A stretch of 22,474 nucleotides of DNA. It comes from Baffinella frigidus. Its lineage: Eukaryota > Cryptophyceae > Cryptomonadales > Baffinellaceae. The DNA lies in the NCBI GenBank assembly GCA_026770585.1, contig MU646915.1, positions 38,323-60,796 on the forward strand. Reading direction: 5' to 3'. The position numbers were made by a program, and so were the translations under genes. Below, in pieces: positions 1-8,391 of this stretch. Each line of letters begins with the position of its first letter. Position 1 is the stretch's first letter. The notes under the pieces are model-generated. The model had not been told where the DNA came from. It did not search any database and worked only from the letters and a program-made list of their open reading frames with translations.

Positions 1-168
1 TTGGTGTGTGGGGTTTGGGGTGTGGGGTTTGGGGTTTGGGGTTTGGGGTTTGGGGTGTGGGGTTTGGGGGTTAGGATTTGGGGTTTGGGGTTTGGGGGTT
101 AGGGTGTGGGGTTTGGGGTTTGGGGTTTAGGGTGGAGGGTTTAGGGTGTAGGGTGTAGGGGGTAGGAC
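1..168. repeat. Degenerate telomere-like repeat, left edge
   Basis: The stretch is G-rich on the plus strand, made of 6-8 bp units such as GGGGTTT, GGGTGTG and TTTAGGG. The units vary and are interrupted, unlike a true telomere end. By position it lies in the intron of NOT1 after exon 8 (that gene reads leftwards), so it is probably an intron built of telomere-like sequence rather than a chromosome end. Confidence 0.85.
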
Positions 169-212
169 CTCGAGGACGTAGCGCAGCGCGACCCCGAGGG
201 TGATGCTCGACA
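169..212 (-). pseudogene. Partial copy of NOT1 exon 8 (tail plus donor)
   Basis: On the minus strand this encodes SSITLGVALRYVLE, nearly the same as the last 14 residues of exon 8 (SSITLGIALRYVLE at 411-454), and is followed by a GT donor (CTCGAG|GTCCTA). Homology stops at about 212, where unrelated sequence replaces the head of the exon and its acceptor. The copy differs by several silent or conservative changes. It lacks an acceptor at the matching place, so I treat it as a non-coding echo; use as an alternative exon is less likely. Confidence 0.8.
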
Positions 213-410
213 GCATGAAACGCGAAACACGAGCCTTCAACCCTAAATCCCAAACCCTAAACCCTAAACCCTACACCGTCTCCGAAGCCGAGAGAGCACG
301 GAACCCGCCGACGCTAAACGCTACACCCTAAACACTACACCCTAAACCCTGAACCCTACACCCTACACCCTAAACCCTCCACCCTAAACCCCAAACCCTA
401 CACCCTAAAC

Positions 411-3400
411 CTCGAGGACGTAGCGCAACGCGATCCCGAGCGTGATGCTCGACACGAGCTGGTGCTGGACCTGGGTTGCGGTTTGGGGTTTAGGGTTGAG
501 GGTTGAGGGTTGAGGGTTGAGGGTTTAGGGTTGAGGGTTGAGGGTTGAGGGTTTAGGGTGACGTTTAGGGTTTAGGGTGAGGTAGGGTGTAGGGTTTAGG
601 GTGAGCTTTAGGGTTTAGGGTAAGGTAGGGTTGAGGGCTTAGGGTAAGGTAGGGTTTAGGGTTTAGGGTGAGGTTTAGTGTTTAGGGTGAGGTAGGGTTG
701 AGGGTTGAGGGTGAGGTCTAGGGTGTAGGGTGCGGTAGGGTGTAAGGGTGAGGTAGGGTGTAGGGTGAGGTTTCACCAGCGAGCCGAAGAGCACCCCCGT
801 GATAAGCAGCTCGCGCTCAGGGTACTTCGGGAAGAAACGGTACTCGTCGAACAGGTTGTGGATCATGCACGAGAAGATTTCCTGGTGTTGGGCTCAAGGT
901 TTAAGGTTTTGGATTTGGGGGTTGGGGTTGGCCCAAAAAGTGTCGCGTCCCAATTGAGTACGGGCGTGTCCAAAATTACTACCACCCACGTCCAATAAAT
1001 ACACCCCCATATTTCGGGAAGAAGCGGTACTCGTCAAACAGATTGTGGATCATGCACGAAAAGATCTCCTGGTGTATGGTTTGGGGTTGAAGGTTTAGGA
1101 TTTGGGGTTTGGGGTTTAGGGTTTGGGGTTTGGGGTGTGGGGTTTAGGGTTTAGATTTTAGGGTTTGGGGTTTAGGGTTTAGGGTTTAGGGTTTGGGGTT
1201 TAGGGTGTAGGGTTTGGGGTTTAGGGTGGAGGGTTTAGGGTGTAGGGTGTAGGGTTCAGGGTTTAGGGTGTAGTGTTTAGGGTGTAGCGTTTAGCATCGG
1301 CGGGTTCCGTGCTCTCTCGGCTTCGGAGACGGTGTAGGGTTTAGGGTTTAGGGTTTGGGGTTTAGGGTTGAAGGTTCAGGGTTTCGGGTGCAGGGTTTCG
1401 GGTGTTGGGTGTCGGGGTTCGGGGTTCCTGCTCGCGCGGCTTCGGCGACGTCTTGAACGCCTTGAGCATCGCAACCACCCCCTCGATCTGCATCTCCGAG
1501 GTGTAGATCCGCTGGAAGTGCGAGTTCGCCTCCTCCTCCACATCCGGCGCGAACTGCTGCTGCGGCGCGCCCCCGCCCGGCCCCGGCCCCGCGCCTGTCG
1601 GCGCCGCCGCCGCGCTCGCCATCTCCATGGGAGCCCCCCCCATGGGCGCGTGCCCCGGGATGCGCGACAGCTCCATGGCCATGTCCCCCGGGAGGGCCAG
1701 GGACTGCACGCCGGGCGGGAGCGGCGGGAGCGGGCGCGGGCCCCCGGGGAGGCGCGCGAGGAGCGCGCGCACCTTGGCCTGCGTCGCGGGCTGCAGGTTC
1801 CCGCCCTCGAGCGACTGCAACAGCGCTTTACCGTACTCGACCGGGATGGTGTTCCCCGCGGCGTCCCCCTCAGCGAGGCGCTCCTGGAGAATGGCGACCG
1901 CCGCGGCTGCGAAGCTCTCGCCGCCGTCGGCCACGGCCTTGCTCGCCCAGTTCGCGAAGGGCAGCGCCTTCTTCTGCCCCGCGTACACCGCGAGGTCCAG
2001 CACCAGCGCCCGGTCCTGCGAGCGCACGCCCGGTTATACAACCTTCTACCCCACCGTGCTTTTAAAAGCGTACCGCGGAACAGCGCGTACAACCGACTAG
2101 TAGCGCATTACAATCGACTAGTACCGGATTTGGGGGCGGGGCGGACCTGCTTGCTCCCCAGCACCTGCAAGAGAACCCCCAGCTCTAGAGCTATGTCGAA
2201 CAGCCGCGGGATCGCGCCCCCCCCTCCTGGTTTCGGGTTTCGGGTTTGGGGGGTGAGGTTTGGGGGGTGGGGTTTGGGGTTTCGTGTTTCGGGTTCCGTG
2301 TTTCGTGTTTCGTGTTTCGTGTTCCGTGTTTCATGCTTCGTGTTCCGTGTTTCATGCTCCGCGTTTCATGCTTCGTGTTTCGCGTTTCATGCTTCGTGTT
2401 TCGTGTGTCATGCTCCGCGTTTCGTGTTCCGTGTTTCATGCTTCGTGTTCCACGCTTCGTGTTCCCTGTGTCATGCTTCGTGTTTCGTGTTTCATGCTCC
2501 GCGTTTCGTGTTCCGTGTTTCATGCTTCGTGTTCCGTGTGTCATGCTTCGCGTTTCATGCTTCGCGTTTCATGCTTCGTGTTTCGTGCTTCGAACCTGGC
2601 GCGCGGTACATGTCGACCATGCCCTGCACCACGAGCGACGAGTTGACCCCCCAGAGCCGCTCCAGCAGCGCCGTATCCTGGGGGTTACGGCTCGAGATGA
2701 ACCGCGCGAGGAGGCTCCCGAGCACCGTGCGGTGCAGCGGGCCCCACGACTCCTTGCAGTGCACGAGCCCGAGCGCGAGCAGCTCGGGGAACGCGGCCTT
2801 GGGCGCCTCGAGCAGGGGGAGCACGTCCGCCATGCTCTCAGCGTCCGACAGCGCCACCAGCGCCTCGATCAGGTCCACGGACCCCCACAGCACCGAGTCG
2901 CGCAGGGAGGGGTCGCGCGGGGTGCGGCGCGCCGAGGTCTGGAAGAGCTCCTGGATGTGCGGCGGGCCCGAGATGCAGATCTTGAGGAGCGCGAGCTGCG
3001 CGGCGGTGTTCTGCCAGCGCCCGAGGAACGCCTCCACCGGGAACGCGTCTGACGCCACGAGGCTGTACGCCGAGAGGAGCAGCTGCACGCCCTCGACGTC
3101 GCGCACGCGGAACGACGGCGCGTCGAGCGCGAGCAGCGCCGCGCGCCAGTTGAGCGTCGGGCACACCGCCCGCACCGCCTGCACGAAGTGCGGAACGTGC
3201 CAGGCGGTCGCGCCCGGCTTCTGCTCCGCGAGCTCGAAGTCGAAGGCGAGGTGCGAGAAGTCCGCGTTGAACCCCGCCGTGATGGGCAGCACGGGCGACG
3301 CCGGGAGCCCCGAGTGCGTGCGCGCCATCATCCCCAGCACCTGCCCCACCCCGGCGTCCGTCACCTCCCCCGCGCACCGCAGGATCCCCACCATGGTCTC

Positions 3401-4774
3401 GACGCTCGCCGTGGCCGCGTACCCCATATCCTCCATTGCCTCCGCAAGCTGCCCGGCCGCGGCGCGCCCCGACGGGAGGTAGAGGCCCATGTCGCCGAGC
3501 GCGGGGCTGCCGTCGGCCCCCGGCTGGTCCGCGTAGAGCAGCGCGGCCAGCGCCACGTCTTTGCACGCCTTGTGCGGGTACAGCGCCCGCGCGGCCTTCA
3601 CAACCTGCCGCCCGCAGGGGTACCTCGCTCATCAGAAACCGCCTTCCCCTAGGACCCTACAGTAGGCCTATGCCTAGGGCCCCAGGACGGTCCCAGGGGG
3701 GGGGGCGTTTTCTCATGATCGACCCCTGCGGGAATGCGTTATGCGCCGGGGCCTCCTCCCGGGGGTATCCCACAGATCGTCCGGGGGACGTCCCCGAGGG
3801 CCCCGTGGAGGATGGTGTGTGAGGGGGAGTCTGGGGATACTGTGCAGTGGAGCGTTGTGTGAGGAGGATGCAGGCAGCGCAGGGCCCGCACAGCCGGCGC
3901 GGGCGCAGGGCGCGTTCTCCCTGAGGCTGCGGGGGGCGGATCAATGCACGCACCTGTTCGCGATCCTTGGGCTCGAAAAGCGCGTTGGTCTGGAGCAGGA
4001 GGAGCAGGTTGGAGAGCACGTCGGGCGAGATGGTGGTCAGGTTCGCGGCCGTGCTCTTCGACTCGCCGACCTTGGATTTCAGAATGCGGAACCCTGCGGC
4101 GAGCAGCCTCGTCAGAGCAGCTCGTTCGCAACTCGAGGTCCATCCCAGCAGCAGCGGCGTGGGCACCCCCCGCTCTGTTCACCTGCAGGTGGGGGGGTGG
4201 GGGTCGGGCGGGAAACCTTGCTGCTGGATCTGCATCTCGTGGGACTGGGCGAGCGCCAGCCCGAAGGTGATGTGCTGCGCGAACGTGAGCTTCAGCGTCT
4301 TGGCCAGGGTGTTGCAGAAGTCGTCAGTCATCTGCACGCCCTCGAAGGCCTGGCAGATGATGCTCACGAAGTTGGGCTTGCATGTGACCGCGACCAGCTC
4401 CTGCGCCAGCAGCTGCAAGCGCGTCTGGTCCGACGGCGGCTTCGCGCTCTTCAGATCCAGCTGGTTGATGAGGGACCGGAACAGGAAGACGTAGACGTCA
4501 TGCCCGTAAATTTCCACCAGCTGCCACCACCAAGCGCGGTCAGAACCTGTCGTCCCACGACCCCCTGGACCCCCACTCTGGGATCCCACGCAGCGCGGCA
4601 GGTAACGGCTGCATGCAACCACACCGGGCGCAGAAAACGGCGCGCCGGTGGGGCGGGTGCGGGCGGCACCTGGGTGAGCTCCCCGCTGGTGGCCTTGAAG
4701 TTCTTCTTGTTGAGATTGCCGACGAGCTGGCGCACCTGGGCGAAGACCACGTGGCCGAAGTTGACGGCCGTCAT
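411..4774 (-). CDS. CNOT1: CCR4-NOT complex subunit 1 (NOT1/CNOT1), N-terminal 797 residues, 3' part outside window
   Basis: NOT1 is the scaffold of the CCR4-NOT mRNA deadenylase. The model joins, in reading order, exons 4670-4774, 4217-4520, 3954-4093, 2596-3604, 2147-2226, 1428-2015, 777-881 and 411-470. All joins keep frame (2391 nt, 797 codons). The start Met at 4774 matches the family N-terminus (VRQLVGNLNKKNFKA, then LVEIYGHD). Landmarks are KPNFVSIICQAFEG (exon 2), VLGMMARTHSGL at about residue 272 (exon 4), IPRLFDIALELGVLLQ (exon 5), and EEANSHFQRIY (exon 6) followed by EIFSCMIHNLFDEYRFFPKY (exon 7) and QLVSSITLGIALRYVLE (exon 8). Exons 6-8 begin the MIF4G-like region. The Pro/Gly/Ala-rich linker in exon 6 is normal for the family. 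Seven introns lie in the window; six are GT-AG and intron 6 appears to be GA-AG. NOT1 proteins are usually 2000 residues or more, so most of the gene lies to the left. Residues fit plant NOT1 better than animal NOT1. Confidence 0.93.
481..770. repeat. Telomere-like intron 7 of NOT1
   Basis: The intron between exons 7 and 8 (471-776) consists almost wholly of TTTAGGG/TTGAGGG/GTAGGG-type units on the plus strand, CCCTAAA-type on the gene strand. It has a GTGAAA donor next to exon 7 and an ACCCAG acceptor next to exon 8. No other feature is visible. Confidence 0.85.
1009..1068 (-). pseudogene. Partial copy of NOT1 exon 7 (head plus acceptor)
   Basis: On the minus strand, after CACCAG, this encodes EIFSCMIHNLFDEYRFFPKY, identical in protein to the first 20 residues of exon 7 but with silent DNA differences. 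It then breaks into unrelated sequence (GGGGGTGTATTTATT). It lies upstream, in reading direction, of the complete exon 7 at 777-881. Splicing to it would lose the rest of exon 7, so I read it as an echo inside intron 6. The silent differences show it is not a very recent copy. Confidence 0.85.
1079..1427. repeat. Telomere-like DNA in NOT1 intron 6
   Basis: These are TTTAGGG, TTTGGGG and GTAGGG variants, interrupted by the unique core of the right inverted-duplication arm (about 1290-1335). Near the donor they grade into CAGGGTTTCGGGTGT-type units. Apart from the GA donor no signal is visible. Confidence 0.85.
2016..2146 (-). other. NOT1 intron 5 with a 20-bp direct repeat
   Basis: This short intron (131 bp) has GT-AG borders (AAGCAG|GTCCGC and GCTCGCAG|GACCGG). 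At about 2080-2121 it holds two imperfect 20-bp copies of a unit ending CGACTAGTA. GCAGG appears at both intron ends, similar to the CCAGG shared by both ends of intron 4. Confidence 0.75.
2227..2595. repeat. Minisatellite intron 4 of NOT1
   Basis: The intron consists of degenerate 7-8 bp units on the plus strand (TTTCGTG, TTCCGTG, TTTCATGC, CTCCGCG), which form 15-16 bp higher-order units. GGGTTTGG-type telomere variants lie at the 2240-2285 end. Borders are CCAG|GTTCG and ACCAG|GAGGG. Long open frames cross it in several phases only because the units lack stops; they are not genes. Confidence 0.88.
3611..3731. repeat. Inverted-repeat element in NOT1 intron 3
   Basis: Terminal arms of about 30 bp are CCCGCAGGGGTACCTCGCTC... 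at 3611 and its imperfect complement ending at 3731 (...GACCCCTGCGGG). The middle holds CCTAGGACCCTACAGTAGG and GGCCTATGCCTAGG, shared with elements near 9340, 15184-15472 and 16761-16960. It takes up a third of intron 3 (3605-3953). The rest of that intron shows nothing recognisable. Confidence 0.8.
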
Positions 4775-4787
4775 CGTATGCCCCCCT

Positions 4788-4796
4788 TATAAATAC
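4788..4796 (-). promoter_or_regulatory. TATA-like box just upstream of NOT1 start
   Basis: On the minus strand TATTTATAA lies 14 bases before the start ATG. It is the only AT-rich hexamer-like motif in the GC-rich upstream region. The distance is short for a normal TATA box and would leave almost no 5' UTR, so it may be coincidental. Confidence 0.3.
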
Positions 4797-4807
4797 CCAC
4801 GATTCTT

Positions 4808-4895
4808 AGCCTCGTGCTCCCTACGGACCCGTCTCGGTGCGAGCCGTCCCTTGATCAGCCTCGTGCTCCCCACGGACCCGTCTCCGTGCGAGCCG
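4808..4895. repeat. Two 39-bp direct repeats between NOT1 and the next gene
   Basis: Copies at 4808-4846 and 4857-4895, each from AGCCTCGTGCTCCC to GTGCGAGCCG, differ at two positions and have a period of 49. They lie in the roughly 450-bp space (4775-5227) between the divergent genes. The rest of that gap contains a few GTCAA-rich words (5050-5110) and nothing else I recognise. A regulatory role is possible but unproven. Confidence 0.75.
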
Positions 4896-5227
4896 GGGCT
4901 GTCCTCTTCCGTCTTCTCTCTCCACCCTAGCACACCCCTCACCCGTCTCCCGCTCGTGACCTCCACGCTGACGCCCCACGCTTTCACGGACCCTTGCCCA
5001 TGACCCGCCCTCGCAACCTCCCCCTCGAGCCCAAACGCGGATCCGGCGTCAAGTCAATTCCAAGTCAAAAGTCAACTTGGATCCACTTTCTAAAGCACTT
5101 TGTTGACTTCAGAATTTCAACGGCCTGCGGGACGGGCGCGGCGTACGTGCTCTCTGTTCCGCCCAACGGGGCCGCCCAACGGGGTCTCGGCTAGCTAAGG
5201 ACCAGGGCCTCGGTATCACCCCCTCTG

Positions 5228-6709
5228 ATGGCCGGGCAACCAACGACGGGCTTCGCCCGGGGCGGGTGGCAGGGCGATGCGATCTCGGACATGATAGAGG
5301 ACTCGGAGAAGGCGCTCAAGGGGCTGCCTGCGAAGCCTCCGCCGGACGGGCCGGACCCGAAGTCGCTCAAGGATGCGTTCCTCGAGACCTCGCCCCACTT
5401 CCAGGCGATGCTCCAGGCGCTGGAGGTGTTTGACTCCTCCGTGTCGTCGGGCGGCCCGGCGCCAGCCAAGTATGAGCAGGCGCTGTTCTCGGCGCTGCGG
5501 ACGATGCTGCGCGAGTGCCTCTTCACCAAGAACGCTGGGCTGCGCAAGCACCACATCGACCGGGTGCACACCTGGTTTGTCGATAAGCGGATGGCTACCG
5601 ACCAGTCGGCTCACATGGCGGCGGCGCCCACTGGGCCGACGGAGAAGCCGCTGGTCAACACCTGGAACGCGAGCATGGCCATCCGACCGTCGACAGCTGG
5701 GCAGCTCGACGGCAGACGGACGACGGCCGTGGAATCCGCGGCTGCGCGCCCCTACACAGGCGAGCTGGCACGCGCCATGTCTGCGGAACCCCCGATCTCT
5801 CACGGGGCAGATGAAGACGGGGCCTCAGGGGGGGCCAAGCTGCCCCCCAAGGAGCGCATCAAGGAGTACCGGATGCGGAACCTGCGCGTGTCGCAGATGC
5901 GGCGCGCGGGCATCCCCATCCAGTCGATCCGAGCCGCGGAGGACGCCGCCAAGCAGATGCACCAGGCCAACCGGCACGCGGCCGAGGCTGAGCTGGACGG
6001 CGCCGTGGCTGACGAGGCCACGGACCGCGCCATCCGCGAGCTGTGGCTGAGCAAGCGCGAGGCGGAGGAGATGGAGCGGCGGTCGGAACAGGAGGTGCAG
6101 GACGCGATCGCGGTGTGGGCGCACCAGCGCGCGCGCGTGGAGGAGGAAGTCTCGCGGCGGCAGGAGTCGATCCGCTACGCGTCGCAGACGGCGCTGCTCC
6201 ACGCGCGCCCGGCCACGGCCGTGCACCACATGATGCAGGGCGCGATCGCCGAGGAGGGCTCGATGATGCTGGGGATGTCGTCGACGCGGTCGCCGGGGCA
6301 TCGGCCAGGCACGGCGCGGTCAGGCCGCGCCAGCGTCGGGGTGCGGTCGCCCGGGCTCCGCAACGACGTGTCGATCCAGAGCGACGACAGCGACGACGAC
6401 ACGGTCGAGATCGTCGAGGACATGATCAAGGCCGCGGCCCTCCCCGACAAGTTCCACAAGATCCCGCTCCTCAAAGCGCCCTACGACGGGCTCCGCCACG
6501 CCAACACGCCCGCCGGCTGGCCCATCTCCTCGCTCGCGCGCCCGATCTCCGCGCGCCTCGCGGGCCACGACCCTGACTCCTTCTTCGGCCGCGCGTCCAA
6601 CGGCTCCTCCCCGCGGCTTTTCAACCGCACGGCGCCCGCGCGCCCCCAGACGGCCGGGGCGCGCTTCGCCCTCGGGACCACTATCGCTGCCTACGACGAG
6701 ACGCGGTGA
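5228..6709 (+). CDS. 493-residue protein of unknown function with RPx(S/T)A motifs
   Basis: One uninterrupted frame has strong C/G third-position use, consistent over its whole length, which supports a real intronless gene. It starts at ATG 5228 and stops with TGA after ...AAYDETR. The N-terminal 120 residues look helical (conserved-looking stretch HFQAMLQALEVFDS, then ALRTMLRECLFTKNAGLRKH). Residues about 205-320 are charged and probably coiled coil (PPKERIKEYRMRNLR, SKREAEEMERRSEQEV). An acidic patch, DDSDDDTVEIVEDMI, spans about 386-400. Five R-P-x-S/T-A motifs occur at about 153 (RPSTAG), 327 (RPATA), 359 (RPGTAR), 438 (RPISAR) and 472 (RPQTAG). Such motifs are common in algal flagellar and microtubule-associated proteins, so a ciliary role is a guess only. 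I cannot name the family. The end of the gene is part of a repeated unit downstream. Confidence 0.82.
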   Translation: MAGQPTTGFARGGWQGDAISDMIEDSEKALKGLPAKPPPDGPDPKSLKDAFLETSPHFQAMLQALEVFDSSVSSGGPAPAKYEQALFSALRTMLRECLFTKNAGLRKHHIDRVHTWFVDKRMATDQSAHMAAAPTGPTEKPLVNTWNASMAIRPSTAGQLDGRRTTAVESAAARPYTGELARAMSAEPPISHGADEDGASGGAKLPPKERIKEYRMRNLRVSQMRRAGIPIQSIRAAEDAAKQMHQANRHAAEAELDGAVADEATDRAIRELWLSKREAEEMERRSEQEVQDAIAVWAHQRARVEEEVSRRQESIRYASQTALLHARPATAVHHMMQGAIAEEGSMMLGMSSTRSPGHRPGTARSGRASVGVRSPGLRNDVSIQSDDSDDDTVEIVEDMIKAAALPDKFHKIPLLKAPYDGLRHANTPAGWPISSLARPISARLAGHDPDSFFGRASNGSSPRLFNRTAPARPQTAGARFALGTTIAAYDETR

Positions 6710-7074
6710 TCCCCGCACTTTTGAAGTGGACCCCCACACTTTTAAAATAGTCCCCGCACGCCCTCCGCGCGCGCCTCGCTCATGCGCTGACCTTCTCTCT
6801 CTTGCCCGCCAGTGAGTTGGCCCCACTTAGTCTGCTGTCCGCCTGTGATTAGACGCGGTCATCCCCGGGACCCGAAACCCGAAACCCGAAACCCGAAACC
6901 CTAAAAAATATGGGGATCGGGAACCTGTCCCCGCGGTGAGACGCGGTGTTCCCCGCACCCCCCCCTCTGGGGATGGACCCCATGTAGGCACAGCCGGAGT
7001 CACTTGACACACTAGCGAGCGCCCTGCTGCAGACCGATGAGCCGCGGTGCTCCCCGCACCCCCCCTCCCCCTTC

Positions 7075-7223
7075 CTAGCTCTGTCCCACTTCATTTCGTC
7101 TCGTCGTTACAAACCAATAGCCGTAGATGGACAGGCAATTTGCACTGGAGATCCTCCTTTAAAACTAATAACGACGGTAATTTTTTTTTAATGATGAGGC
7201 GGAATCAAGTGGAACAGAGCTAG
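7075..7223. repeat. Inverted-repeat element, CTAGCTCTGTCCCACT termini (copy 1)
   Basis: The left end is CTAGCTCTGTCCCACTTCAT and the right end is its near complement ending ...GGAACAGAGCTAG. The same termini bound the element at 10455-10613, so the two form a family. No coding capacity. Confidence 0.82.
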
Positions 7224-7867
7224 AGTGTTGCCTCCAGGGTCTCCAGGGTAGGGGGGGTACCCTGAGGACCCCGAGGGAGGCAGGAGGTAGGAGCGGGTTA
7301 GGCGAGGAGCGAGGGCAAATCAAATTTGTATTTATCTTGATTATAAAATTTATTATTATTAGTTGTATCATTATAATGGAAGGGGGGGGCGTCCTCAGCG
7401 TGCGCCTCAACCATCTCTCTCTTGCCCCGCTACTTACCTACGAAATGTTAACTTAAGGTCGGTCGGCTCAACGGTCCTTAACAAATACATCATATGGAAG
7501 GTTCAGCAGGCTGAGTGGGGCCAACTCAAAATAGTGATCCCCGCGCTCCCCCCGCGCGCGCCTCGCTCACGCGCTGACCATCTCTCTCTTGCCCGCCAGT
7601 GAGTTGGCCCCACTTGGTCTGCTGTCCGCCTAAGATGAGACGCGGTCATCCCCGGGACCCGAAACCCGAAACCCGAAACCCGAAACCCTAAAAAATATGG
7701 GGATCGGGAACCTGTCCCCGCGGTGAGACGCGGTGATCCCCGCACTTTTAAAATGGATCCCCGCACTTTTAAAATAGTCCCCGCACTCCCTCCGCGCGCG
7801 CCTCGCTCATGCGCTGGCCATGTCTCTCTCGCCCGCCAGTGAGTTGGCCCCACTCAGCCTGCCGTCT

Positions 7868-7955
7868 GAACCCTAAATCCTAAACCCTAAACCCTACACC
7901 CTAAACCCGGCTGATCTGAGGACCCTAAACCCTCAACTCTAAACCCTAAACCCTA
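7868..7955. repeat. Short CCCTAAA-type array
   Basis: About a dozen CCCTAAA-like units (CCCTAAATCC, CCCTACACC, CCCTCAACT) are broken by a CGGCTGATCTGAGGA insert. The array sits at the same place in the repeated gene-tail unit as the CGAAACC arrays at 6872-6902 and 7660-7690. Confidence 0.85.
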
Positions 7956-8010
7956 ACAAATATGGGAAGCGGGAACCTGTCCCCAGGTGACAGCGTGTGC
8001 CTCCCCACAG

Positions 8011-8143
8011 AGGGCTCTTGGGGGAGAGGGCTCTTGGGGGAGTATTCAAAAATCACTTTTCAAGGGGAAACGGTATTCGAAAGTCAATTTTAAGAAGGAA
8101 ACGGCTCCAAGAACGGGCCAGGAATACCCCACCGAAGAGCCCT
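8011..8143. repeat. Inverted-repeat element, AGGGCTCTTGGGGG termini (copy 1)
   Basis: The left end, AGGGCTCTTGGGGGAG, is present twice in tandem (8011 and 8027). The right end is its rough complement, GGAATACCCCACCGAAGAGCCCT. The interior has GGGGAAACGGTATTCGAAAGTCAA and GGCTCCAAGAACGGGCC. Related copies lie at about 9633-9790 and 17596-17740. Confidence 0.75.
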
Positions 8144-8391
8144 GCGTGGTCCCTGAGCCCTAACACGTCTCTGGTGGATTGCTCACAGAGGGCCGCCTCT
8201 GACGCTGGCATGTCTCTGGTGGATGGCATGCTCCTCTTCCCAGCCTCGAGTGGCCTCCATGAGCCCTGACACGGCTCGGGAGGACTGGTGGATGACAATT
8301 AGCCGTCATTATTAGGCGCCAAGGAGGATCGCCAGTACAAATCACCTGCCCATCTACGGCTGAATGTGTTGCATGGCGCAGAGGGCCACCG

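Larger units (their letters stand above)
258..1350. repeat. Inverted duplication of ~150 bp, arms 258-410 and 1199-1350
   Basis: The arms are almost identical reverse complements. Each holds the same run of telomere-like variants plus a unique core of about 45 bp (from CCGTCTCCGAAGCCGAGAGA, left arm 274 onward; right arm core about 1290-1335). The roughly 790 bp between them contains NOT1 exons 7 and 8 and the partial exon 7 copy. The order of variant units is kept between the arms, so this is a real duplication and not chance similarity of simple repeats. Confidence 0.85.
882..1427 (-). other. NOT1 intron 6 with apparent GA-AG borders
   Basis: Alignment to the NOT1 family needs exon 6 to end ...PREQ and exon 7 to begin EIFSCM. 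The DNA there reads GAGCAG|GAACCC at the donor and CACCAG|GAAATC at the acceptor. CAGGA is repeated at both ends, so the junction can slide, but only one placement gives AG at the 3' end, and that gives GA rather than GT at the 5' end. No nearby GT keeps frame. A single-base assembly error in the repetitive donor flank is the alternative. Confidence 0.6.
6698..7985. repeat. Direct repeats that include the tail of the 493-residue gene
   Basis: The words GAGACGCGGTGATCCCCGCA (last codons, stop and 3' flank of the gene, 6698 on), CGCGCGCCTCGCTCA.GCGCTG, TCTCTCTTGCCCGCCAGTGA and GAGTTGGCCCCACT recur as three long copies. These are 6698-6950, about 7525-7740 and about 7724-7985. Shorter fragments lie at 7030-7060 and 7375-7430. 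Each long copy carries a small CGAAACC or CCTAAACC array followed by AATATGGGGATCGGGAACCT. The 3' end of the gene has thus been copied downstream several times. Sequence between the copies is AT-rich and without a gene. Confidence 0.85.
7119..8362. repeat. Separated inverted repeat, arms 7119-7183 and 8298-8362
   Basis: Arms of about 65 bp match in inverted order (TAGCCGTAGATGG.CAGG, then GATCCTCCTT, then CTAATAA.GACGG). The left arm lies inside the 7075-7223 element and the right arm lies just before the start ATG of the gene at 8392. About 1.1 kb separates them, holding copies of the 493-residue gene's tail and another inverted-repeat element. Confidence 0.75.

Noticed and set aside
1-168. 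True telomere at the left edge
   Set aside because: Units are degenerate and mixed with exon copies, and NOT1 must continue to the left, so this is intron DNA and not a chromosome end.
1368-3482. 704-codon plus-strand open frame
   Set aside because: It runs antisense through NOT1 exons 4-6 and the minisatellite intron 4, and is open because of high GC and stop-free repeats. The minus strand has clear NOT1 homology.
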